DNA of 64,000 bases from WRKB01 sp031551145 (lineage in GTDB: Bacteria; Desulfobacterota; Desulfovibrionia; Desulfovibrionales; Desulfovibrionaceae), in NCBI GenBank assembly GCA_031551145.1, contig JAVBNZ010000007.1, forward strand, positions 9,613 through 73,612, given 5' to 3'. Within the stretch, counting starts at the first letter, position 1, and every line of letters starts with the position of its first letter. Below are positions 1-7,080 of the stretch, in pieces. The position numbers and the translations under genes are program-made. A model generated the notes under the pieces. The model worked only from the letters and a program-made list of their open reading frames with translations, was not told where the DNA came from and searched no databases.

Positions 1-272
1 CCCTTTCCGGCATGGATGCCCTGTTCGCCACCGTGCAGATGCCGGCCGGCTTTCCCGTGGCCACCGTGGCCCTCGACAAGGCCGGCGCGCGCAACGCCGC
101 CTGGCTTGCCGCCCAGATTCTCGCCCTGAACGATCCCCCTCTCGCGGATCGTCTGCTCAAAGCCCGCCGGGCCTCCGCCGCCGGCGTGGAAAAAGCCGGC
201 GCGGATTTGGAGGGGAAGTATCGGGCTCAGCCCCCATTGCCGGCAAGCGCCGGATTCCCTTCGCGGGAATGA
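1..272 (+). CDS. purE: PurE, N5-carboxyaminoimidazole ribonucleotide mutase, C-terminal part
   Basis: The gene is cut by the window edge; the reading frame is open from base 3. The visible ~90 residues match the end of class I PurE, which converts N5-CAIR to CAIR in cytoplasmic purine synthesis. Diagnostic are the stretch QMPAGFPVATVAL, part of the substrate-site region, and NAAWLAAQIL, the conserved helix after it. The last ~15 residues (after about base 225) are not family-like. They are encoded by a REP-like double hairpin whose final AATGA gives the stop codon, so the natural C-terminus seems to have been extended by repeat DNA. The Nudix gene follows after 65 bases. The family assignment is firm; the upstream part is outside the window. 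Confidence 0.9.
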   Translation, partial: LSGMDALFATVQMPAGFPVATVALDKAGARNAAWLAAQILALNDPPLADRLLKARRASAAGVEKAGADLEGKYRAQPPLPASAGFPSRE

Positions 273-274
273 CG
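240..274. repeat. REP-like double hairpin at the 3' end of purE
   Basis: Two adjacent inverted repeats are visible: CCGGC (240-244) with GCCGG (249-253), and ATTCCC (254-259) with GGGAAT (265-270). The second resembles the widespread bacterial REP motif with ATTCCC...GGGAATGAC. It overlaps the last codons of purE and supplies its stop. Confidence 0.6.
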
Positions 275-337
275 GATCTGCATTTCCGCGGCCGCCTCTT
301 TTTCCGGGTTGTTTTGTATGTTTGAGGGGGGCGTTTA

Positions 338-778
338 ATGAAAAATTTTCCCCCCATCCGCGTGGTCGCCGGCATCATCACGCGCGAAGGCCGCTTTTTG
401 GCCGCACAGCGCCCGGCGGGCAAGAACCGGGCGGGTTTCTGGGAATTTCCGGGCGGCAAGATCGAAGAGGGCGAAGATCCTCCGGCCGCGCTGCGCCGCG
501 AATTGCGGGAAGAACTGGGCATAGAGCTGCTGCGTGTTCGCCCGCATCAGATCATCGAGCATCGCTATCCCGACAGGTTCGTGCGCCTGTATTTCTTTCT
601 GGTACAAGCCTTTGCGGGAGAGCCGCGCGGCAGAGAGGGGCAGGCGACGGCCTGGGTGACCCCGGCCGAGGCGCTCGAATTGCCCTTTCTGGAGGCCGAT
701 TTGGCGCTGCTTAAGGAGTTGGCAAAGGAATTGCCCTGTGATATCGACGGGGGTACAACGTACCCCCGAGGCTGTTGA
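338..778 (+). CDS. MutT-type Nudix hydrolase ((deoxy)nucleoside triphosphate pyrophosphohydrolase)
   Basis: A 146-residue protein with a complete Nudix box at residues 40-62: G40, E46, then RELREELGI, matching G-x5-E-x7-RE-U-x-EE-x-G-U, the Mg-binding catalytic loop. The start VVAGIITREGRFLAAQRP is typical of MutT, which hydrolyses oxidised nucleotides such as 8-oxo-dGTP to monophosphates and so limits mutation. The exact substrate cannot be read from sequence. The ATG at 338 follows a GAGGGGGG ribosome site at 324-331. The last ~12 residues are encoded by a palindrome (749-767) and look like an added tail. It sits between purE and asd on the same strand, but a repeat separates it from asd. 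Confidence 0.88.
   Translation: MKNFPPIRVVAGIITREGRFLAAQRPAGKNRAGFWEFPGGKIEEGEDPPAALRRELREELGIELLRVRPHQIIEHRYPDRFVRLYFFLVQAFAGEPRGREGQATAWVTPAEALELPFLEADLALLKELAKELPCDIDGGTTYPRGC
749..767. repeat. Perfect hairpin inside the 3' end of the Nudix gene
   Basis: GGGGGTAC (749-756), a 3-base loop and GTACCCCC (760-767). The hairpin lies in the last codons before the TGA at 776-778. It has no T-run, so it is not a clear terminator. Confidence 0.6.
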
Positions 779-790
779 CAAAGTCATCAG

Positions 791-877
791 CCCGCCGCGC
801 AGGCGCAGGCGGAACCACGTTCCGCCGTTAAGCGCCGAAGCGGGCGTGGCTTTACAAACCCCATTTGCGGGGTTTGT
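791..877 (+). repeat. Divergent copy of the AGAGCA repeat core with flanking hairpin
   Basis: Bases 796-847 align with the core of the ~130-bp repeat seen at 27214 and 54059 (GCAGGCGCAGGCG, hairpin, AAGCGCCG, GGGCGT). The core hairpin is GGCGGAA (808-814) with TTCCGCC (820-826). The AGAGCA ends are missing. Instead a different perfect hairpin closes the copy: ACAAACCCC (854-862) with GGGGTTTGT (869-877), 6-base loop. Confidence 0.55.
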
Positions 878-913
878 CATCAGTCCGGAGAGACACAATG
901 TGCCCCGGTAACA

Positions 914-983
914 GCGGACAAAAGTCCGCCGCTTCGTCGTCCGGCGGCGGAGCAAGCTCACCCCCGTTTTGAACGCAGCGATG
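914..983 (+). promoter_or_regulatory. Structured leader motif upstream of asd (leader copy 1)
   Basis: The hairpin GCGGAC-AAAA-GTCCGC (914-929) is followed by CGGCGGAGCAAGCTCA (945-960), then a CGTTTT block and GCAGCGAT. The same order of elements occurs upstream of aspA and, more loosely, upstream of motA. It ends 39 bases before the asd ATG, so it would lie in the mRNA leader if transcription starts before it. Function is unknown; it may be only a dispersed repeat. Confidence 0.45.
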
Positions 984-1022
984 TTCGGAGCGAAAACGCT
1001 CCCGTCCTGCAGGAGAAAAGCT

Positions 1023-2069
1023 ATGTCCAAGCAGTGTCGTCTTGCCGTGGTCGGCGCCACAGGCGCCGTGGGCCGCGAAATGCTCGCCACCCTCGCCGCG
1101 CGCGCGTTTCCGGCCTCTGAAATCGTTGCCCTGGCCTCTTCCCGCTCCGCCGGCACAAAAGTGCCGTTCGGAGACGGGGAACTGACCGTGCGTGAACTGA
1201 CCAAAGATTCCTTCGCCGGTCTGGATCTGGCGCTCTTTTCCGCCGGGGGCGGCACTTCCGAGACCTTCGCGCCCCATGCCGTCGCCGCCGGCTGTGTGGT
1301 GGTGGACAATTCTTCGGCCTGGCGCATGGACGACCGCTGCCCCCTGGTGGTGCCCGAAGTCAACGCCCACGCGCTGGACAAACACAAGGGCATCATCGCC
1401 AACCCCAACTGCTCGACCATCCAGATGGTGGTGGCTTTAAAACCGCTGCACGACGCGGCCCGCATCCGCCGGGTGGTGGTGTCGTCCTACCAGGCGGTGT
1501 CCGGCACCGGGCAGAAGGCCATCGCGGAGCTGGAATCCCAGGTGCGCGCGCTTTTCAACGCGCGGGAGCCGGAAATCGCGGTCTATCCCTATCAGATAGC
1601 CTTCAACTGTTTGCCGCAGATCGACGTCTTCCTTGAGAACGACTATACGAAGGAAGAAATGAAAATGACGCGGGAAACCGTGAAGATCATGGAAGATCCG
1701 AATATTTTGGTCACGGCCACCTGCGTGCGCGTGCCGGTTTTCTACGGGCATTCGGAATCCGTGAACATCGAGACGGAAACAAAGCTCACCCCGGCCCAGG
1801 CGCGCGCCGTGCTTGCGCAGGCGCCGGGCGTGCGGGTGTATGACAATCCGAAAGAAAAAATGTACCCCATGCCTCTGGACGCCGCCGGGGAAGACGAGGT
1901 CTTCGTCGGCCGCATCCGTGAGGACGAAAGCATCGCCAACGGCCTGAACATGTGGATCGTGGCCGACAACATCCGCAAGGGCGCGGCCCTCAACACCGTG
2001 CAGATTGCGGAAACCCTGCTGGAGCGCGGCCTTGTGCGCGTGCCCGACCCAAAGGCGTTTCTGAATTGA
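1023..2069 (+). CDS. asd: Aspartate-semialdehyde dehydrogenase
   Basis: This 348-residue cytoplasmic enzyme reduces beta-aspartyl phosphate with NADPH to aspartate semialdehyde, the branch point to lysine/diaminopimelate, threonine and methionine. The N-terminal GATGAVG (residues 11-17) binds the nucleotide. The active-site cysteine is Cys130 in NPNCSTIQ, and SSYQAVSGTG follows. The ATG at 1023 is chosen because AGGAGA lies 7 bases upstream and the family starts just before the GATGAVG strand; an earlier in-frame ATG at 969 would add 18 unrelated residues. The stop overlaps the next start (TGATG), so asd is translationally coupled to the aminotransferase gene. A structured leader lies upstream. 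Confidence 0.95.
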   Translation: MSKQCRLAVVGATGAVGREMLATLAARAFPASEIVALASSRSAGTKVPFGDGELTVRELTKDSFAGLDLALFSAGGGTSETFAPHAVAAGCVVVDNSSAWRMDDRCPLVVPEVNAHALDKHKGIIANPNCSTIQMVVALKPLHDAARIRRVVVSSYQAVSGTGQKAIAELESQVRALFNAREPEIAVYPYQIAFNCLPQIDVFLENDYTKEEMKMTRETVKIMEDPNILVTATCVRVPVFYGHSESVNIETETKLTPAQARAVLAQAPGVRVYDNPKEKMYPMPLDAAGEDEVFVGRIREDESIANGLNMWIVADNIRKGAALNTVQIAETLLERGLVRVPDPKAFLN

Positions 2070-3007
2070 TGGACATACTCGACGGCCACGCCTATGCCGA
2101 GCGGCTTGCCGCGGCGCCCCGGCCCGGAGCGGAAAAAATCCTCGCCTTTCTTGACTATCGGGTGGGCGCGATTTGCACCGATCCGCGCTTTCTGCTCGTG
2201 CCGCTTGACGATCACCTCTGCCACCGGGGCGACGGGGTATTTGAATCCATGGTCTGGAGCGGGGGCCGGATGTTTCAGCTCGACGCCCATCTGGAGCGCC
2301 TGAAAAATTCCGCGACCGCCCTGAAACTTGCTCCTCCCTGCTCCTGGGAGGAACTGCGCGCGCTGGTGCTGGAAACGGCGCGCGCGGCCCGCAAACCGGA
2401 AGGTTCGCTGCGTCTGCTCCTCGGCAGGGGACCGGGCGGCTTCGGCATATCCCCGGCCGAATGTCCGTTTTCCAGTCTGTATATCATTGCCATGCGCGGC
2501 GGCCGCCCGTCGCCGGAGTGGTACGAGAAAGGGCTGACCGCCTTCCGCAGCGCCCTGCCGGCGCGCGAAAGCCGGCTGGCGCGCATCAAGCATACCAACT
2601 ACCTGCCCAATGTGCTCATGACGGCCGAGGCGGCCGCACGCGGCGAAGACATCGCCCTGTCTTTCGACGAAAATGACTATCTGGCCGAGGCGGCCATCGC
2701 CAATGTCGGGCTTATCGACCAGGACGGCACGCTTGTGGTGCCGGAATTCACCCATTCCCTGCCCGGCACCACGGTGCTCAAGGCCATGGAGCTGGCCGCG
2801 TCCCACATGCCCGTACAGGTGCGTCCCGTTCGGGAAGGGGAAATTTTTACGGCCCGCGAACTGTTGCTGTTCAGCACCACGCCGGCCTGCGCCTCCATCG
2901 TCCGGTATGAAGGGCGGCCCGTGGGCGACGGCAGGCCCGGCCCCGTTGCCGAACTGCTGCGCCGGCTGCTGTGGGAGAACCTTTTCAGCGAGGGCGTGCC
3001 GCTGTAA
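2069..3007 (+). CDS. Class IV PLP-dependent aminotransferase / aminodeoxychorismate lyase family
   Basis: 312 residues of the fold-type IV PLP family, which holds branched-chain aminotransferase (IlvE), D-amino acid aminotransferase and 4-amino-4-deoxychorismate lyase (PabC). The PLP lysine is Lys174 in IKHTNYLPNV, and the ring-nitrogen glutamate is Glu207 in YLAEAAIANV. The N-terminal HRGDGVFESM is also typical. Sequence alone does not separate the three activities. Length is near 300, as usual for the family. The ATG overlaps the asd stop, so the two genes probably form one operon, which favours amino-acid or folate metabolism. Confidence 0.85.
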   Translation: MDILDGHAYAERLAAAPRPGAEKILAFLDYRVGAICTDPRFLLVPLDDHLCHRGDGVFESMVWSGGRMFQLDAHLERLKNSATALKLAPPCSWEELRALVLETARAARKPEGSLRLLLGRGPGGFGISPAECPFSSLYIIAMRGGRPSPEWYEKGLTAFRSALPARESRLARIKHTNYLPNVLMTAEAAARGEDIALSFDENDYLAEAAIANVGLIDQDGTLVVPEFTHSLPGTTVLKAMELAASHMPVQVRPVREGEIFTARELLLFSTTPACASIVRYEGRPVGDGRPGPVAELLRRLLWENLFSEGVPL

Positions 3008-3098
3008 AGCCGCGCCCGCACGGCGGAACGTCGACCTTGCCGGCGGCTCGGCGGCAGGCCGGAAAACGCGTTTTCGGCACTGCATTCGTGAGGTATCT

Positions 3099-4193
3099 GT
3101 GCTTTTAGCCCTGCTCGACCTCCACGCCGGCCCGGATCCCGCGCACGAGCGCATTCCGGCCCTGGCCCGCGCTGCGGAACGCGAAGGTTTTTCAAACCTG
3201 ATCGTCTGCCGCGAAGGCTCGCTTCCGGCCGAAATCGCCGCGTCCGAAGGCCTGCCCCTGCTCGTCCTGCGCAGCGGGAACCCCTTCCACCCCCTTTCCC
3301 TCCTGCGCCTGTGGCTGCGTCTGCGCGGGGAGCCCCATGTCCTTTTCCAAAGTTTCGGCGGCCCGGCCGCGTCTCTGGCCCGGCTGCTCGCCGCCCGGCG
3401 CAGGCCCGGCCGCAGCCTGACGGCGGACGCCCATTTTTTCGAGCCCCGCCTGAATTATCGCGGAGCGCGAAAAGCCTGCGCCGCGATGGACTGCGTGATC
3501 TGCGGCAGCTCCGCCATCTCCGGGGCGGTTCTGGAGGCTTCCGGGATTCCGCCGGGCCGCGTCCACGTCATCCCGCCCGGCACAAACTGCCGGAACTGGC
3601 CCCCCCGGACGGCCGGCGGGCGCTTTGTCATCGGCATGCTCGGGCCGCTTGAGCCCGGCCGGGGGCAGGAAGCGCTGATCCAGGCCATGGCCGCCCTGTG
3701 GCAGATGGAGGATCTGCCGCCCTGGGAAGTACGCCTGATCGGTTCCGGCCCGATGTTCGATCCTTTGCTGGAGGAGGCGCGCAAGCTCGGCGTGGCGGAC
3801 AGGCTGGCCCTGCTGGGCGATCAGGACCCGCGCGAAGTGCTGCCCTTGTGCAGCGCGCTTGTGCTGCCCGCCGGGATGTGGGTGTATGCGCCCCTGCTGG
3901 CCGCCGGCCTTGCTTCCGGACTGCCCGTGCTCTGTCCGGACAATGCCGCGGCCCGCGAAGCGGCCCATTACGGCGAAAATATTTTTTTCACCGCCGAAGG
4001 CGAGCCCCAGGCCCTTGCGGCGGCCGTTCTGCGCCTGATCCGCGAACCTTCCGCGCACCCGCCGAAGTATGGCGGCAATGCCCCTGCCTGGCTGGGCGAG
4101 GAGCGCATGGTCGCGGACTGTTTCGCCCTGTACCGCGAAATGCTCGCCCGGCGAGGCCTGTCCGCGCCGTACGTACGGGAGAAAGATCTGTAA
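3099..4193 (+). CDS. GT-B fold glycosyltransferase (GT1/GT4-like)
   Basis: 364 residues. The C-terminal half is that of glycosyltransferase group 1: a nucleotide-sugar domain with RFVIGMLGPLEPGRGQEALI (about residues 175-195), VRLIGSGPMFDPLLEEA, LGDQDPREVLPLCSALVLPA and a late SGLPVLCPDNAAAREA segment. The N-terminal half is an acceptor domain with no signal peptide, so it is cytoplasmic or membrane-associated. Acceptor and donor are unknown; LPS or surface glycan assembly is likely. GTG at 3099 is the best start: it follows GTGAGG, the family-like region begins there, and the frame upstream overlaps the aminotransferase gene. It lies 91 bases after that gene. Confidence 0.78.
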   Translation: MLLALLDLHAGPDPAHERIPALARAAEREGFSNLIVCREGSLPAEIAASEGLPLLVLRSGNPFHPLSLLRLWLRLRGEPHVLFQSFGGPAASLARLLAARRRPGRSLTADAHFFEPRLNYRGARKACAAMDCVICGSSAISGAVLEASGIPPGRVHVIPPGTNCRNWPPRTAGGRFVIGMLGPLEPGRGQEALIQAMAALWQMEDLPPWEVRLIGSGPMFDPLLEEARKLGVADRLALLGDQDPREVLPLCSALVLPAGMWVYAPLLAAGLASGLPVLCPDNAAAREAAHYGENIFFTAEGEPQALAAAVLRLIREPSAHPPKYGGNAPAWLGEERMVADCFALYREMLARRGLSAPYVREKDL

Positions 4194-4201
4194 AGCCGGT
4201 A

Positions 4202-4207
4202 TATAAT
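4202..4207 (+). promoter_or_regulatory. Candidate -10 box for aspA
   Basis: A perfect TATAAT lies just after the glycosyltransferase stop. No good -35 is seen 16-18 bases upstream. If used, it gives aspA a leader of about 110 bases that contains the hairpin at 4230-4247. Confidence 0.4.
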
Positions 4208-4229
4208 CAAATGTTGAGTTGATTGCCAC

Positions 4230-4300
4230 GCCGGCCATAAGGCCGGCGCGCCGCCGCAGGCGGCGGAGCAAGTTCAAACGACGTTTTTCGGCGCAGCGAT
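4230..4300 (+). promoter_or_regulatory. Structured leader motif upstream of aspA (leader copy 2)
   Basis: The hairpin GCCGGCC-ATAA-GGCCGGC (4230-4247) is followed by CGGCGGAGCAAGTTCA (4261-4276), a CGTTTTT block and GCGCAGCGAT. This matches the layout upstream of asd: same 4-base A-rich loop, same downstream motif, different stem sequence. It ends 23 bases before the aspA start. Confidence 0.45.
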
Positions 4301-4323
4301 ACATAAAACAAGGAGGACTCCCG

Positions 4324-5721
4324 GTGGAAACGTTTCGCATAGAGAGCGACAGCCTCGGAGAAATGAGCATTCCCTCGGACGCCTATTACGGCTGCCAGAC
4401 CATGCGCGGCGTGGAAAACTTCGCCATCAGCGGTACGCCGATCAGCCGCTATCCCCAGCTTATCCACGCGCTGGCGCAGGTGAAGAAATGCGCCGCGCTC
4501 GCCAACAGAGAGCTCGGCGAACTGGCTCCGGAAAAGGCCGAGGCCATCGCGGCCGCCTGCGACGAGATCCTGGCCGGCAAACTGCTGGATCACTTTGTGG
4601 TGGACGCCGTGCAGGGCGGGGCCGGCACCTCCACCAACATGAATGCCAACGAGGTAATCTGCAACCGCGCCCTGGAGCTTATGGGCAGGCAGCGCGGGGA
4701 ATACGACTACCTGCATCCGAACAACGACGTCAACATGGCCCAGTCCACCAACGACGTCTATCCCACGGCCCTGCGCATCGCGCTGATCTACAAGCTGCGG
4801 CAGCTGCGCGAGGCCATGCGCTACATGAAGCACGCCTTTGAGGAAAAGGGCCGGGAGTTCGGGCACGTCATCAAGATGGGCCGCACCCAGCTTCAGGACG
4901 CCGTGCCCATGACCCTGGGCCAGGAATTCACGGCCTGGGCCGTGATGATCGGCGAGGACGTGGACAGGGTGCGCGAGGCCGCCGCCCTGGTGCACGAAAT
5001 CAACATAGGCGGCACGGCCATCGGCACGGGTCTCAACGCCGCGCGGGGCTATACCGCGCTGGTCACCAGGCTGCTGGCGCGGGAAACCAAGCTGCCCCTG
5101 GTGACGGCCTCCAACCTGGTCGAAGCCACGCAGGACACCGGGGCCTATGTGCAGCTTTCCGGCGTGCTCAAGCGGGTGGTGGTCAAGCTGTCGAAGATCT
5201 GCAACGATCTGCGCCTGCTCTCCAGCGGCCCGCGCTGCGGCCTGAACGAGATCAACCTGCCCCCGCGCGCGCCGGGTTCCTCGATCATGCCGGGCAAGGT
5301 CAATCCCGTCATTCCCGAGGTGGTCAACCAGGTCTGCTTCGCGGTCATCGGGCACGACATCACCGTTACCCTGGCGGCCGAGGCGGGACAGCTCGAACTC
5401 AACGTGATGGAGCCGATCATCGCCATGAGTCTGTTCAACTCCATCGACATGCTGCGCAACGCCTGCTACACGCTGGCCGACAAATGCGTGCGCGGCATCA
5501 CCGCCAACGAGGATCGCTGCCGGGAAATGGTGGAAGGCTCCATCGGCCTCATCACCGCGCTTGTGCCCCATCTGGGCTACGACTTCTGCTCCGACATCGC
5601 GAAAAAGGCGCACCGCGAACGCCGTTCCGTCAAGGATCTGCTGCTGGAAAGCGGGCGCGTGAACGAAGAGGAACTGCGCGTTCTGCTCAGCCCGGAAAAA
5701 ATGGCCGCCCAGGGCGGGTAA
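4324..5721 (+). CDS. aspA: Aspartate ammonia-lyase (aspartase)
   Basis: 465 residues of the fumarase/aspartase superfamily, which splits aspartate to fumarate and ammonia. Key blocks are GTSTNMNANE (101-110), the long HPNNDVNMAQS...NDVYPTA block (131-149), GRTQLQDAVP (186-195) and the signature GSSIMPGKVNP (318-328) carrying the catalytic serine loop. Fumarase C shares these blocks; the N-terminal RIESDSLGEMSIPSDAYYG favours aspartase. The GTG at 4324 is chosen because AGGAGG ends 7 bases upstream and the family starts there; an ATG at 4219 would translate the leader repeat. In sulfate reducers the fumarate formed can serve as electron acceptor (family knowledge). Monocistronic by spacing. 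Confidence 0.92.
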   Translation: METFRIESDSLGEMSIPSDAYYGCQTMRGVENFAISGTPISRYPQLIHALAQVKKCAALANRELGELAPEKAEAIAAACDEILAGKLLDHFVVDAVQGGAGTSTNMNANEVICNRALELMGRQRGEYDYLHPNNDVNMAQSTNDVYPTALRIALIYKLRQLREAMRYMKHAFEEKGREFGHVIKMGRTQLQDAVPMTLGQEFTAWAVMIGEDVDRVREAAALVHEINIGGTAIGTGLNAARGYTALVTRLLARETKLPLVTASNLVEATQDTGAYVQLSGVLKRVVVKLSKICNDLRLLSSGPRCGLNEINLPPRAPGSSIMPGKVNPVIPEVVNQVCFAVIGHDITVTLAAEAGQLELNVMEPIIAMSLFNSIDMLRNACYTLADKCVRGITANEDRCREMVEGSIGLITALVPHLGYDFCSDIAKKAHRERRSVKDLLLESGRVNEEELRVLLSPEKMAAQGG

Positions 5722-5790
5722 TTATTGTTTTTCACGTCGGAGTCTTATACGTTGTATCCGGCGCGCAGGTGTGTGCGGCATGCGCGCCGT

Positions 5791-5804
5791 GTCCCGCGCG
5801 GGAC
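5791..5804. terminator. GC palindrome after aspA (weak terminator candidate)
   Basis: GTCCCGCGCGGGAC is a perfect 14-base palindrome 70 bases after the aspA stop. There is no T-run, so termination is uncertain. Confidence 0.3.
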
Positions 5805-5829
5805 GAAGGCCCCTCTCCTGCACCAACGG

Positions 5830-5845
5830 CCGTATCGTGATACGG
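5830..5845. promoter_or_regulatory. Inverted repeat abutting the ribosome site of the FIST gene
   Basis: CCGTATC-GT-GATACGG is a perfect 7-base inverted repeat with a 2-base centre. It ends directly before AAAGGAGGAGC, the ribosome site for the GTG at 5862. Its AT content and symmetry suit an operator; it could also be an RNA hairpin. Confidence 0.4.
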
Positions 5846-5861
5846 AAAGGAGGAGCATGCC

Positions 5862-7046
5862 GTGTACAGCGCTGTCGCGATCACCCACGAACTCGATGAC
5901 GCAGTTGAAGGCGCGCGCCTGCTCGCCGCCGATATTTTATCAAAACTGACGCTGAAAAAACATTCCGTCGGCCTGCTTTTCTGCGATGCCGACATGGACG
6001 GCGCGGTCGTGACCGGGGAGCTGAAAAAGCTGCTCGGCATGGAGATCGCCGGCATGACCACGCTTGCGGCCCTGGACGCGCGGGGGCGGCGCGAGGCCGC
6101 GGCCGTGCTGACGGTTTTGACGGCGGATGACTGCGACTTTGCCGTCGCGCTGTCCGATTCCCTGGCCGGCGACGATCACGAACTCAACATCGCCCGCGCC
6201 TACGAAAAAACCCTGGCCGGAGGCGCTTCCGGCAATCCGGCCCTGCTTCTGGCCTTTTGCCCGTACGGCCTGCCCTTCTCCGGCGACAAATATCCGGCCG
6301 TGCTCTCGCGCGTGACCGGGGACGCCCCGATCGTGGGCGGCGCGGCTTCGGACGATTATGACCTGGAACGGGCGCGGGTGTTTCTTTCCGGCGCCGAGAG
6401 CCGCGAATCCCTGGTGCTTGTGGCGCTGCGCGGCAGGGTGAAGCCTGTTTTCGCCATACGCCACGTCACTTCCCGCTTTGCCGAACGCATACGCCGCATT
6501 ACCGACGCCGAGGGCAACATCGTGCGCCGGGTGGGAGACGAAAGCTTCATACAGTATCTGGAAGGCTTCGGCCTGCGGACGGACGTGTCCGATCCCCTGC
6601 TGGCCTTTACCTCCTACCCCATGATGCTGACCAGGGACGAAGAGGACGAAGTCCCGCTGATGAGGCACATTTCGGGCCTCAACCGGGCCGACGGGTCGGG
6701 CTCCTTTTTCGGAGACGTGCCGGTGGGCGCGCAGGCCAACATCTGCCTCATCGGCAAGGGCGACATCGAGGCGGCCTGCCGGGAATCCATGCAGGCCCTG
6801 CTGGAGGCGGCGGCCGGGGAGCCGCATTACGCCTATTCGACCGTGCTTTGCATTTCCTGTTGTGGACGCGCCATGATCCTCGGCCCGGACGCCGACGCCG
6901 AAGGGCGCATATTGTCCGAAATGCTTCCTCCGAATTTGACGCTTACGGGCGCGTATTGCCTGGGCGAGATCTGCCCGGCGCGTTACAGGGACGGCAAGGC
7001 TTCCAACAGGTTCCACAATTGTTCCATCACGTTCTGCATGCTGTGA
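5862..7046 (+). CDS. FIST domain sensory protein
   Basis: 394 residues. The whole protein looks like FIST_N plus FIST_C, a predicted small-ligand (possibly amino-acid) sensor module often linked to histidine kinases or methyl-accepting proteins. Typical parts are VGLLFCDADMDG near residue 40, the VGGAASDDY turn near 160, and the FIST_C region with FTSYPMM, LNRADGSGSFFGDVP and CISCCGRAMILG. No transmembrane segment or signal peptide is seen, so it is cytoplasmic. GTG at 5862 follows a strong AAAGGAGG site; the nearby ATG at 5857 is out of frame. The hybrid kinase gene starts 34 bases downstream and is its likely signalling partner. The C-terminal region is unusually cysteine-rich. Confidence 0.8.
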   Translation: MYSAVAITHELDDAVEGARLLAADILSKLTLKKHSVGLLFCDADMDGAVVTGELKKLLGMEIAGMTTLAALDARGRREAAAVLTVLTADDCDFAVALSDSLAGDDHELNIARAYEKTLAGGASGNPALLLAFCPYGLPFSGDKYPAVLSRVTGDAPIVGGAASDDYDLERARVFLSGAESRESLVLVALRGRVKPVFAIRHVTSRFAERIRRITDAEGNIVRRVGDESFIQYLEGFGLRTDVSDPLLAFTSYPMMLTRDEEDEVPLMRHISGLNRADGSGSFFGDVPVGAQANICLIGKGDIEAACRESMQALLEAAAGEPHYAYSTVLCISCCGRAMILGPDADAEGRILSEMLPPNLTLTGAYCLGEICPARYRDGKASNRFHNCSITFCML

Positions 7047-7080
7047 AACCGCGCTGTGAAACCGCACGGATGCCGCATTT

